Of a DNA stretch of 64,000 nt, positions 26,016 through 33,912 are shown piece after piece (within the stretch, counting starts at the first letter, position 1; each line of letters starts with the position of its first letter). The stretch lies in the NCBI RefSeq assembly GCF_026339875.1, contig NZ_JAPEPZ010000001.1:124001-188000 (forward strand), read 5' to 3'. This DNA is from Streptomyces sp. NBC_01571 (GTDB lineage Bacteria > Actinomycetota > Actinomycetes > Streptomycetales > Streptomycetaceae). The notes beneath the pieces were generated by a model. It worked only from the letters and a program-made list of their open reading frames with translations, was not told where the DNA came from and made no database searches. Position numbers and translations under genes: made by a program.

Positions 26016-26719
26016 GACCGCAGTCCCTTCCACCGCCCCGCCTACCAGCAAGAGAATCACCACGGCGAGCGTCAACACATGAAAAGTAACAATAAGTGCA
26101 TATCGTCGCGTTATGTGTTCACGGAAGTGAGTTTGTTTCCCGCCGTCCACCGCGGACGCGGCCGTAGCGCAGTGAACGTCCTCGCCGAACGCTCACGAAT
26201 GCCGTCTCCCAGGTGCGGGCACGTCTTCTTCTGGGTGGCTGTAGCGGGCCTGTCCAGTGGTCATGGAGATTTGGCGAACTGACGGTGGGTGCTGCTCCTT
26301 CGCCGAAATCGGCTCTGGCAGGAGCCGGGGCAAGTTGGTGAGCACCACCTTGAGAGCGATCACCTCAGCCTGCGGGGTGAGTGGCGACGCGCCAGGACCG
26401 CGGCGGGGGATGTGCTGCCAGTCGAGGAAGCCCTGACGGGCGGTTGGGTTCCGGGGCTGGCGGGCAGGTGCTGGCGGTGAGTGGACGAGCTCACCGCCGA
26501 CAAACTTGCCGCACTCGCAGCCCTCGGACTCAAGTGGGACTGAGCGTCATCGGGGTTGGTGAGAGGGGATACCGTGCGCAGCCGCCGACGGGGGGCGAAG
26601 CAGCTGCGCACGGTCAGGAGCGCCCGCGCTGTGCAGTGCGTGCAGAGCGCCCGTCAGCATGGTTTCACGGGCCGTGCGGTGGTGCTGCATGGGGTGTGGC
26701 GGCTGTGTGACGGCCGGCT
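26016..26719. other. Gene-poor stretch with decayed frames
   Basis: Short plus-strand frames such as VDELTADKLAALAALGLKWD before a TGA near 26542 look like the end of a helicase-associated-domain or similar protein, but nothing upstream connects in frame. The first 135 bp could be coding if the phosphatase starts at 26150. No intact gene is supported. Confidence 0.35.
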
Positions 26720-27156
26720 TCAGGAGGTCTGGTCGTCGTGGAGGTGGATGAAGCCCCGCACCAGCTCCGGCACCCCCTCACAAGCCGCGAACTGGTACGC
26801 GATGACGCGCCGGAGGTCACGCTCATCCGGGCTCACCCCGCCGGGTCGCAGCGGGAACACCGCAGCCTCGTGCAGGGCGACCGCGTGCAGGACCATGAGG
26901 GCGGCGGCCTCCCCCTCGGCATCGCCCTGCGTGATGCTGCGCAGCGTCTCCCGCGTCTCCCGCGTCTGCAGGCTGCACAGCAAGACTGTGGTCCTCACGA
27001 TCAGAAGGAACACGCCCACGCCCAGGACGAGCCCGTCACCCAGGCCCCGCCACGGATCCAGCAGGAACCCGGCGCGGCCCCCATCACTGTCACGCACACG
27101 CCCATCAGCCCGCCCGCGGCGTACAGGAGCGAGCCGAGTGGGAAGGGAACCTTCAT
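26720..27156 (-). pseudogene. Small membrane protein gene, frameshifted
   Basis: From ATG 27156 the protein begins MKVPFPLGSLLYAAGGLMGV, a membrane helix, then loses register near 27080-27095. One base off it continues AGFLLDPWRGLGDGLVLGVG, VFLLIVRTTVLLCSL (second helix), SITQGDAEGEAAALMVLHAV and VPELVRGFIHLHDD to 26720. Joined it would be about 145 residues with two transmembrane helices. If the downstream GTG (27097) is used, a shorter 125-residue form is possible. Family not recognised. Confidence 0.5.
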
Positions 27157-27423
27157 GTCCAGGTTATCCCCGTCCGGCCGTGACGCGATGACCCGTGCCT
27201 GCGTTGGAACAGCAGCGCCAGATTCGTCCCTACCGAGCGGCGCGCGAGCCGGGCCCCGGCTCCGGGGCCGGGGCCCGGGGACCGGGGACCGGCTCGCCAG
27301 TGCCGCATCAGGCAACGTTCGCCGTGTTGACGAGCCCTGTTCGGTCGAACTTCGTGGCCAGCGATGAGTTTCCCCGCCTGCCTCCGTCTTATTTGGTGAA
27401 CATCAAGGAAGCGGAGGCAGGGG

Positions 27424-27789
27424 ATGGGCAAAACCACCCGCATCACACAGGTGGCCACGGTCGGGATTCGCGTCACCGACCAGCAGAAGGCTATTGAGTT
27501 CTACGTCGGTGAACTCGGCTTCGAAGTACGCCGGGACGTACCCTTCGGCGACGGGCGCTGGATCGAGGTGGCACCGCCTGGGGCGACGACGACTGTCGCG
27601 CTCGTTCCCGAGGGGGTCCCGGCCGGCATCCGTCTTACGACCCGGGACGCCGACGCCGACCATGCCGACCTGCGCGCACACGGCGTCGATGCGGACGCAG
27701 AAGTCGTGCGGATGGGGCCCGCAGTGCCGCCCATGTTCGCTGTGCGTGACCCGGACGGCAACAACCTCATTCTCATCGAAAGCTCCTGA
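27424..27789 (+). CDS. VOC-family (glyoxalase/bleomycin-resistance fold) protein
   Basis: ATG 27424 follows GGAGG. The 121-residue protein shows the paired beta-alpha-beta-beta-beta modules: ATVGIRVTDQQKAIEFYVGE, LGFEVRRDVPFGDGRWIEVA, GIRLTTRDADADHADLRAHG and FAVRDPDGNNLILIESS. The terminal DPDGN-x-x-x-x-E with Glu as probable metal ligand is typical. Substrate cannot be told; such proteins include dioxygenases, isomerases and antibiotic-binding proteins. Confidence 0.88.
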   Translation: MGKTTRITQVATVGIRVTDQQKAIEFYVGELGFEVRRDVPFGDGRWIEVAPPGATTTVALVPEGVPAGIRLTTRDADADHADLRAHGVDADAEVVRMGPAVPPMFAVRDPDGNNLILIESS

Positions 27790-27924
27790 ACAGGCGGAAT
27801 CCGTGATGAACAAGCAGTTCACCGCGACCCTGTAGAAGCCGGCCTGTTCCAAGCCCTCTTCGGCCGCCGCCAGGACAAACACCCGCGCGACGAGCCCCCG
27901 GCATGGCTGTGACGGGCCACCCCG

Positions 27925-28200
27925 GCTGCCGTGCCCCACTAGCCAGGGCAGCGGAGCAGGACCCGCAGACCCTCGTGGCTGATGTCGTCGAACAGCTTGG
28001 ACGGCGCGGCACCCGAGGGGACCGTCGACGTCGCGCTCTGCACAACGGCGTCCGCCGACGCAGTAACCAGCTCGGCCACGGGCGCACCGCACCGAGCCAC
28101 ACGGCTATAGCCGTGAACATCAAACGCCTCAGCAGCCAGTCACCGACCGAGGAACCCTCTTCGCCGAGACTGCCGGTGGTCTTGCCGCACCGGATGTGGT
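27925..28200 (+). pseudogene. Probable IS1182-type transposase, 3' remnant
   Basis: The frame reads HGRTAPSHTAIAVNIKRLSS then QSPTEEPSSPRLP, like the C-terminal H-x-x-x-A-x-A-V-N-x-x-R-L segment of IS1182-type transposases (compare HLEHVHSAVALNLIRLN in the element at 1063). The rest is scrambled. A second short tail before it (EAGLFQALFGRRQDKHPRDE, ending near 27910) is also a gene end without a beginning. Confidence 0.4.
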
Positions 28201-28509
28201 CCTCGACATCGGCGAGGAAGTTCAGGAGCGGGCGGTCGGGCGCCGTGGAAGGACGCACAGGGGCCGCCGGAGTAAACCGGCAGTCCGTCGGCGGCGGCAG
28301 GCCGCCGCATGAGCGGCCTGCCGGACTGCCGCGAATACCTCCGCGAAGTCCAGCTCGGTGCCGAACGCCCCCGCGGCACCTGGTAACCACCTCGCACAGA
28401 TACGGGTGGCCGCCCGGATAGCTGCTGGTGGATACAGCCGTAGCCACGATGCCGGGAGCTCCGCCCCCGGCAGTTGCGATGCCGCGGCCGGAGCGTTGTC
28501 GCCGGGTGG
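28201..28509. other. No gene supported
   Basis: Only overlapping shadow frames with arginine/proline-rich translations are present. A short inverted segment around GCCGGCAGGCCG (about 28290-28325) is seen but has no clear role. Confidence 0.35.
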
Positions 28510-28770
28510 TTATCCGAGCCAGACGACACTCAGGACGGTCAGGCGATGCAGGGGCCTGTTCACCCAGTAGGTGAGGGACAGTTGACCGACGGCCGCGTAG
28601 CGCACGTCCTCGCCCTCGGGGTCGTCGGCGTTCCACTGGCGAAAGCCCCACGGGTCGCCGGCTGCAGCGTCCAGGACGTCCCACACGGTGTCTTCGACGT
28701 CCTCGGGAAGGGCGTCGAGGACCTTGGCGGCCGGGGCGGAGAAGCGGACCGCGTACGGCTGTCCGGTCAC
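28510..28770 (-). CDS. RelE/ParE-like toxin candidate
   Basis: GTG 28768-28770 overlaps the TGA of the upstream gene. The 86-residue protein reads PYAVRFSAPAAKVLDALPED, VEDTVWDVLDAAAGDPWGFR, DVRYAAVGQLSLTYWVNRPL and HRLTVLSVVWLG. The A-x-x-x-L-x-x-L-P, aliphatic helix, then beta-strands with a Y-W-V hydrophobic strand and final V-L-x-V-x-W follow the RelE/ParE superfamily plan of ribosome- or gyrase-targeting toxins. Catalytic residues are not strongly conserved in this superfamily, so activity is inferred from fold pattern and its coupling to DUF6247. Confidence 0.65.
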   Translation of the reverse strand: MTGQPYAVRFSAPAAKVLDALPEDVEDTVWDVLDAAAGDPWGFRQWNADDPEGEDVRYAAVGQLSLTYWVNRPLHRLTVLSVVWLG

Positions 28771-29072
28771 CGGCGCCTTCCGCGCAGCTCCGCCATGTCG
28801 ACGCCCTCGCTGTCGTCGTAGCCGGAGGCCACGAACGCATCCACCGCCGGGGCGTGCGCGAGACGGCTCTGCCAGTCCTGGACGACCTCGTACAGGACGG
28901 CGAGGGAGAACGTCCGGCGGGACTCCTCGAGGGCCGCCGCCCACTGCCGCTCGAAGGCCGGCACCCACTGCGCGGCGCGCCGGTCGGCGCGCAGCTGGGC
29001 GAGGAGTTCGGCCGGAGCTCCCGGCGCGGGGGCGTGCGGCGGGACGGGTGCGTGGTCGGGCTGCGCGCTCAT
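28767..29072 (-). CDS. DUF6247-family protein, putative antitoxin
   Basis: ATG 29072 follows GGGAGG at ideal spacing; an upstream in-frame start at 29135 lacks this. The 101-residue protein has a Pro-rich N-terminus, then LLAQLRADRRAAQWVPAFER, QWAAALEESRRTFSLAVLYE, VVQDWQSRLAHAPAVDAFVA and SGYDDSEGVDMAELRGRRR, the recognisable DUF6247 pattern. Its stop overlaps the start of the RelE-like gene, so the two are co-translated in the usual antitoxin-first order. Confidence 0.7.
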   Translation of the reverse strand: MSAQPDHAPVPPHAPAPGAPAELLAQLRADRRAAQWVPAFERQWAAALEESRRTFSLAVLYEVVQDWQSRLAHAPAVDAFVASGYDDSEGVDMAELRGRRR

Positions 29073-29404
29073 CTGGTCCTCCCGGCGGGTCGTCACCTCA
29101 CGGTACGCGTGCACGGTGGCCGGTGATACGGACATGCTGCGATCTCCTCGTGCCCCGGTGCCCAGGGCACCGACGACGGCTAGGGCGCGCGGAAGGGGCG
29201 GCGGGGCTGAGGTGCGATCCCTGACTGCGGGTCACCAGCACGCAGGGAGATCGGCAATGCCGTGCGGAATTTCGGTGTCCGCGTAACGGAGCGGCTGGTC
29301 AAGGGAGGCATCTTCATTGACGATCGTGTCTTGGCGTGGCCGCGGACCTCTGGTCTGCTGCTCGCGCCGGTGACGTTGAGCAGCACCGAGCTGAGGGGAG
29401 ACAA
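29073..29404. other. Divergent intergenic region
   Basis: This lies between the minus-strand DUF6247 pair and the plus-strand DUF6232 pair and must hold promoters for both. A reading frame MRNFGVRVTERLVKGGIFID from 29262 is open but matches nothing known and is poorly placed. Confidence 0.35.
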
Positions 29405-29959
29405 GTGCAGGGGGACGAGGGGCGGCGGGTTGTGGAGAGCAACGAGGTCTGGTTAGAGGACGGCGTTCTTAGGGTGCGAGACGGGCGGTATCCGTTGCGG
29501 ACCATCTCCTATGTCGGGCTGCGCGTGCTGAAGATCGACCGAAAACGGGCCACGAAGTGGGAGGTGTGGGCAATCGCCTGGCTGATATTTCTCATATTTG
29601 CAATTATTGCTTCGCTGGATGGCACACCTTCCTCTTACGTGGCCAAGTGGCTGATATTCCTCATTCCGGAATCATTGTTCAACTGGCGGATCTACAGAAT
29701 TCTTCACGCGCCGCCCGTCTATGCCTTGGCTCTCGATACCTCCGGCGTCAAGCATGATGTGGCCTGGTCCTGGGACAGTGCGGAAATAGAGCGCATCGTG
29801 GATGAGATCACACGGGTCCTCAGTTATCCCGAACCTGGAAGTATTCACTACTATCACATCATCCGGAACACGGTTGAAGGGGATGTGATAAATCAATACG
29901 GATACGGCAATCTCGCCAAGGCTCAGCATTTCGGCAGAGGAGACATAGGAACCAAATGA
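29405..29959 (+). CDS. DUF6232-family membrane protein with C-terminal amyloid-like motif
   Basis: GTG 29405 follows GAGGGGAGACAA. The N-terminal domain (about 1-50) reads VESNEVWLEDGVLRVRDGRY then PLRTISYVGLRVLKIDRKRA, typical of DUF6232. Two close membrane helices follow (WAIAWLIFLIFAIIASL and AKWLIFLIPESLF), then a cytoplasmic domain. The last 25 residues, GDVINQYGYGNLAKAQHFGR then GDIG, repeat a motif at the start of the next gene product. The middle of this gene is noticeably AT-richer than its neighbours (29580-29700). It overlaps the next gene by four bases (ATGA). Confidence 0.75.
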   Translation: MQGDEGRRVVESNEVWLEDGVLRVRDGRYPLRTISYVGLRVLKIDRKRATKWEVWAIAWLIFLIFAIIASLDGTPSSYVAKWLIFLIPESLFNWRIYRILHAPPVYALALDTSGVKHDVAWSWDSAEIERIVDEITRVLSYPEPGSIHYYHIIRNTVEGDVINQYGYGNLAKAQHFGRGDIGTK

Positions 29960-30282
29960 ACGGTGACTACATACATCAGGTCGGCGACGGAAATGCTGGA
30001 AAGGTTGTCCACAGCGGTACCGGGGATATCGTGATCGGGGACAGGACAGGCGACCGACCGAAGGTCGTTAACGCCGTTATCGAGGAAATCAGGGCACTGC
30101 GGCAGCATCTCGATGCCAGGGACCAGGAGGTAGTGGACGCATCTGTAGAGGAGCTCGCTTCGAATCCATCCCCTGGACGCATGCGGATTCTGCTGCAGCA
30201 AGTCGCGGGTATTGCCGCGGTCGTCGGAGAAGTGGGAGCACCGGTCATATCCGCCATCAAAGCCGTTATGGGATCGCTTTAA
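29956..30282 (+). CDS. Small protein with N-terminal amyloid-like motif, coupled to DUF6232 protein
   Basis: The ATG overlaps the TGA of the DUF6232 gene. The first 25 residues, GDYIHQVGDGNAGKVVHSGT then GDIVIG, align with the C-terminus of that protein: G-D-x-I-x-Q-x-G-x-G-N-x-x-K-x-x-H-x-G-x-G-D-I. The Q-V-G-D-G-N core resembles RHIM-like and other bacterial amyloid signalling motifs. The remaining 80 residues are helical (NAVIEEIRALRQHLDARDQE, RILLQQVAGIAAVVGEVGAP) and end in a hydrophobic, possibly membrane-active, segment. Confidence 0.75.
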   Translation: MNGDYIHQVGDGNAGKVVHSGTGDIVIGDRTGDRPKVVNAVIEEIRALRQHLDARDQEVVDASVEELASNPSPGRMRILLQQVAGIAAVVGEVGAPVISAIKAVMGSL

Positions 30283-30369
30283 CAAACACTGATCCCTGGC
30301 CCCGTGAACAGGTCAATTGGCAGCCTCCATGTCACCTGGTCGAGGCGTGACGCTCTTCCAGTCGGTCGG

Positions 30370-30864
30370 CTATAGACCTGCCTTGCGGAAGAGAGACAGC
30401 AGGGACTGGGCCGGCAAGGCTCCCGGGTTGAAGAACTGCGTGGCCAGATCGGGCAGCACTGCCGGTCCCTGCAAGCGGACCTCATGGCAGGTGAAGCAGA
30501 ACGCCGCCTCGAACAGCGCCAGATCGAGAGAGTTGTCGTACGCCCGGACGCTCCAACCAGGCGAGAAGCCGCAGCGGTGCTGTTCACTACCGGGCAGGCT
30601 CTCGATCAAGGCCAGCGCGTCGGCAGCTTCGTCCCCGGCCCAGTGGGCAACCACCGTGCCGGGGTATGGGTCGTCCCGTCTGGTGGGAAGAGCGGAGATC
30701 CGTACGACCTCGATCAGCGCGGTGGCAGTAACGGCTTCGGCCGGGAGCTGCATGTGCGCAGTCTGCCCGCCGGGGCGTGCCTCGGTGACACCACCGCGCT
30801 TCGGATCACCTGCGACGGCCCCGGACCAGTCGGCGAGAGCCGTGTGCAGTGCAGCGAAAATCAA
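30370..30864 (-). CDS. Hypothetical protein (HWAGDEA family)
   Basis: The conserved part begins around LPAEAVTATALIEVVRISAL and runs through DPYPGTVVAHWAGDEAADAL, ALIESLPGSEQHRCGFSPGW, VRAYDNSLDLALFEAAFCFT and CHEVRLQGPAVLPD, matching a Streptomyces hypothetical family I know only by pattern. The true start may be ATG at 30753 rather than 30864. The FCFTCH pair of Cys could bind metal. It follows decayed tpg on the same strand. Confidence 0.6.
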   Translation of the reverse strand: MIFAALHTALADWSGAVAGDPKRGGVTEARPGGQTAHMQLPAEAVTATALIEVVRISALPTRRDDPYPGTVVAHWAGDEAADALALIESLPGSEQHRCGFSPGWSVRAYDNSLDLALFEAAFCFTCHEVRLQGPAVLPDLATQFFNPGALPAQSLLSLFRKAGL

Positions 30865-31417
30865 TCATCGAGATCCAGGTAATCGATGTCGTTGATTTCC
30901 ACATCTGACAACCCCATCGCTCGGGCTCCACCGTCATGGAAATACACTTCCTTGAATCCCTCCGCGATGATTCCGCGCATCTCCTGGTCGCTGGCACCGT
31001 CGTTGCGGGCGTCGACAGGCGTTGCGTGTACTGCGGCGGGAGGTGCACGGTCAGGCGGCGGAAGCGGCCGTCGTCGGTGCTGCCGACGGCGGCGGTGTAG
31101 CCGAACCGGGCGCGGGTCTCGACCGTGATGCCGCCCGTGGCGGCGGCCTGGCCGTGCCGGCGCCTGCGCACCAGTGGCTGCCAACGCTGCCTGACCGCGT
31201 CATCGATCTTCGCGGCGACGTCGGCTGGAGGGTTCTTGCGGGCGCCGCGGCGGTAGCGGTTGACTGAGTCGGCGGTGACGCCGATCTCCTGCGCGACGGC
31301 CTTCGCGCTGCCGAGCTGCTTGATCAGGTAACCGACCCGGCTCTTGAGACTCTTCGGCGGGTCCTTGGTGAAGCTCTCCCGGTCGGCGCGCTCGATGGCG
31401 TCCTCGATCTCCCCCAC
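30861..31417 (-). pseudogene. tpg: tpg telomere terminal protein gene, frameshifted
   Basis: Tpg is the protein covalently bound to the 5' ends of Streptomyces linear replicons and primes end patching. GTG 31417, just after the tap stop, begins MGEIEDAIERADRESFTKDP. A helix-turn-helix region follows (GSAKAVAQEIGVTADSVNRY), then GGITVETRARFGYTAAVGST and RRLTVHLPPQYTQRL, all typical of Tpg. The frame then breaks near 31013-31016. One base off, DARNDGASDQEMRGIIAEGF, KEVYFHDGG and NDIDYLDL complete the family C-terminus to 30861. Inserting one T (CTG TTC GAC) heals it. The product as read would be nonfunctional. Confidence 0.85.
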
Positions 31418-31421
31418 CGTG

Positions 31422-32650
31422 CTACTCCCCTTCGTCCAGGACGGCGTCGCCGCCCTTGATGTGACGGGCCGGGTTGAAGCCCTGCTCCATCAAATCGACC
31501 GCCCACAGCATCGACTGCACGCCCTCCAGCTTCGCCAGCCCCGGCGTCGGCCCGAGACGGAAACCGCCCGGCTGCGGCTTACCGGACGCGGCGTACGGGA
31601 GGAAGTCCAGCGGGCTTTCCCCGGGCGAGGGGTAGACGACGCAGTCGGACAGCACGGCCAGCGGGAACAGGCCCGTCATCCGGGACATGTTCAGCAGCTT
31701 GCGGTGCATGTTCACCCGCGCCTTGCTGATGACCGCGGCCCGGATGTCGGGGCGCCAGGTCGGCCGCTGCATCGCCGGCCACGCCTCGCCCTCCTTGTAG
31801 GACTTGCCCTGAGGTCGCTCGCGGAGCTTGCCGACACCGCCCTTCACCGTCGCCTTGATGGCGGCAAGGACGGCCACCAGGGCCGGGTCGGCCTGCTTGT
31901 GCTGCTCCATCGCAGCCAGGAACTGGCGGTCGTCCAGGTCCCGGGTGACACCGAGGTCGGCGAGGGTGTCGACGTAGGCGGCCTTGAGGCGGTCGTGCCA
32001 CGGATCTAGATACGCGCCTGTCTCCCGGCGCAGGTAGGCCTCCAATGGCTGGACGCTGAAGCCGAGTTCCTGGGCGTAGGCCACCGTGTGCGTCTGGTAC
32101 CAGGCCGGCCCGGTCGGACGGGAGCCGTCCGGCGTGAACGGCGAGGGCAGCCGCGGGTCCACCTCCACATGGGACAGGTCGACCAGCCACGAGCCGGGGA
32201 TCTTCGGGTTGAACGTCGGGCCGTGGAAGTGGTCGGGTGCGGACAGGCCGACCGTGAGCCGGGCGGCGGCCGCGAGGAACGCCGTGTTCAGGTCCAAGCC
32301 GACTGCGAACGGGAGCGTGCACTCCTCATCGGAGAGCAGGTCCACCGGCCGCACCCACTGATAGGCGTCCTCGTCGAGGAAGCCGCCCGTCCAGCCGGAG
32401 TTGACGACCACGGGATGCTCCGCGGTGGCCTCCGGCGGTGCCGGGTCCACCGGCTCCGTCCCCAGCGAGCCCACGTTGTGGCCCGGGATCCAGTTCCCGC
32501 TCTCCGCACCCCGCACGGCCTTCGTCGGCGGGCGCAGTGCCGTCATCAGTTCCAGGCCGGAGACGGCTGTGGAGCCGCGCGGGGTGATGACCCGGGTCGC
32601 ATACGTGCCCAGCACGCGGGCGATGTCGGCCGGCTCCATCTCGGAGCCAG
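31422..32650 (-). pseudogene. tap: tap telomere-associated protein gene, N-terminally truncated
   Basis: Tap binds the telomere 3' overhang and recruits Tpg; the two genes form a tap-tpg operon, as here (stop four bases before the tpg GTG, with GAAGGGGAG between). Family sequence starts at about 32650 (PADIARVLGTYATRVITPRG) and runs to the stop: VRPVDLLSDEECTLPFAVGL, DLNTAFLAAAARLTVGL, DFLPYAASGKPQPGGFRLGP and GLAKLEGVQSMLWAVDLMEQ. Full-length Tap is about 700 or more residues, so roughly the first 40% is gone. The sequence beyond 32650 is antisense to an integrase fragment, which marks the break. Confidence 0.82.
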
Positions 32651-33182
32651 CACCCGGCACTACGCGGCGATCCTGCAGCGCACACTGTCGGCTGCCTACC
32701 AGCGGGCCGACTACTTCGCCCGCAACGTGCGCACCATCCAGGTGCTCGTCGACCGCGAGAGCATCCTCACCGGCGCCGCTGCCGGCGGCGAGCAGCCATG
32801 GAAGTACTACGACCTGGGGCAGGGCTACTGCTCCTATGACTTCTTTGCCAAGTGCCCGCACCGGCTTGCCTGCGCCCGCTGTCCCTTCTACGTCGCCAAG
32901 CAGTCCAGCCGAGGGCAGCTGCTGGAGGCTAGGAGCGGCATCACGCAGATGCTGGAACAGCTCGATCTCACCGACGACGAACGCGAGGCCCTCAGCGGCG
33001 ATCTCGAAGCCGTCACCGCGCTCGCCGGACGCCTCGCGGACGTCCCCACTCCCGCTGGCCCCACCCCGAGAGAACTTGGCACTGCGGAAAGCTTCATCCC
33101 GTTGTCCCAGCTCAGGAACACAATCCGCCCCGTCACTGAAGGCAGCAAGGGCACCTATGGCGATTCTTCAGCACCGTCCTGA
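32642..33182 (+). pseudogene. Tyrosine-recombinase-type integrase, C-terminal fragment
   Basis: From about 32645 the plus strand reads STRHYAAILQRTLSAAYQRA, DYFARNVRTIQVLVDRESIL, KYYDLGQGYCSYDFFAKCPH, RLACARCPFYVAKQSSRGQL and a helical tail. RHYA...T resembles the last part of a tyrosine recombinase active site (the nucleophile Tyr context), followed by the Cys-rich C-terminal domain (C-x-x-C-P-H-R-x-x-C-x-x-C) seen in many Streptomyces Tn554-like integrases. The catalytic domain N-terminus is missing; the gene starts abruptly where truncated tap begins on the other strand. Confidence 0.75.
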
Positions 33183-33768
33183 TCGGCAAGGGCGTCATGC
33201 CTGCTCGCGAGAATACCGCTGGTGTGCAACGGCCCGATCGGAAAACTCTGCACCTCAGGTACTGCCGGATGGATCCGGACAGATCGAGAATCACATGGGG
33301 GTACTCCTGACCGGACACACGGCAGGGGCGCATAGACGGCTGCTTGCGCGACACGGCCGAGTGTGACGGCCATTCCCGCGGCCCGCAGGCCCCCAAAAGG
33401 ACAATGCACACATAAGAGCTGTGTACATATTCCGCCAATCGCTGACCGTGAACACGGGGGCAGCGAGCAGGGGTTCACGCCGCGCAGCTTCGGTTACGGG
33501 ACCCACGCGCAACCCCGTTCGTGCGCTTGGCCAGCGCGGAGAGACGATCGGGCCGACATCCCCACTCCCGCTGACGGCGGGGAGTGCCGTGGTTACCCGT
33601 CAGTTCCGAACAGGCCGGAAAACATCGCAGGAAAAGTTTTTGTGAGCGGTGACGACTATCCGGTTATCGGATCAGGGAAGCTTCTCGGCGTCCACCGCAC
33701 GTGATCATCATCGGCTCCGGCCGACGCCGGCCACGTGCGGCCTGTCCACTCCGCACGGAGGTGCACCG
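33183..33768. other. Intergenic region upstream of the RiPP precursor
   Basis: No gene is supported; all frames are short and Arg-rich. The promoter of the RiPP locus must be here. The run 33690-33760 contains short inverted GC segments (GGCCGACGCCGGCC), which could be a terminator or operator. Confidence 0.35.
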
Positions 33769-33849
33769 ATGAGGCTTCTCTTCTCCATTCGCAACAAGGT
33801 CGCGGCCGGCAGGAGCCTGAAGGCCAGCGCCTGGTACCTCTGGTACTGA
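33769..33849 (+). CDS. Atropopeptide (tryptorubin-type) RiPP precursor peptide
   Basis: A 26-residue peptide: MRLLFSIRNKVAAGRSLKAS followed by the core AWYLWY and a stop. ATG 33769 follows GGAGG (33757-33761) at good spacing. The core is one substitution from AWYIWY, the sequence of tryptorubin A, a ribosomal peptide whose Trp and Tyr side chains are cross-linked by a P450; the basic leader with LKAS is also as I remember for that family. A P450 gene follows in the same orientation. The expected product is a bridged hexapeptide after leader removal by a host protease. Confidence 0.85.
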   Translation: MRLLFSIRNKVAAGRSLKASAWYLWY

Positions 33850-33912
33850 TCCAGTCGCCACGTTAGGCGACATCGTTGTCCGGTGTGCCCCTTCGAGGGC
33901 CACCGGACGGCG

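Noticed and set aside
27773..28840. 355-codon minus-strand gene
   Set aside because: Arg/Ser/Pro-rich translation, overlapping a recognisable IS1182-type tail on the other strand and the RelE-like gene in another frame.
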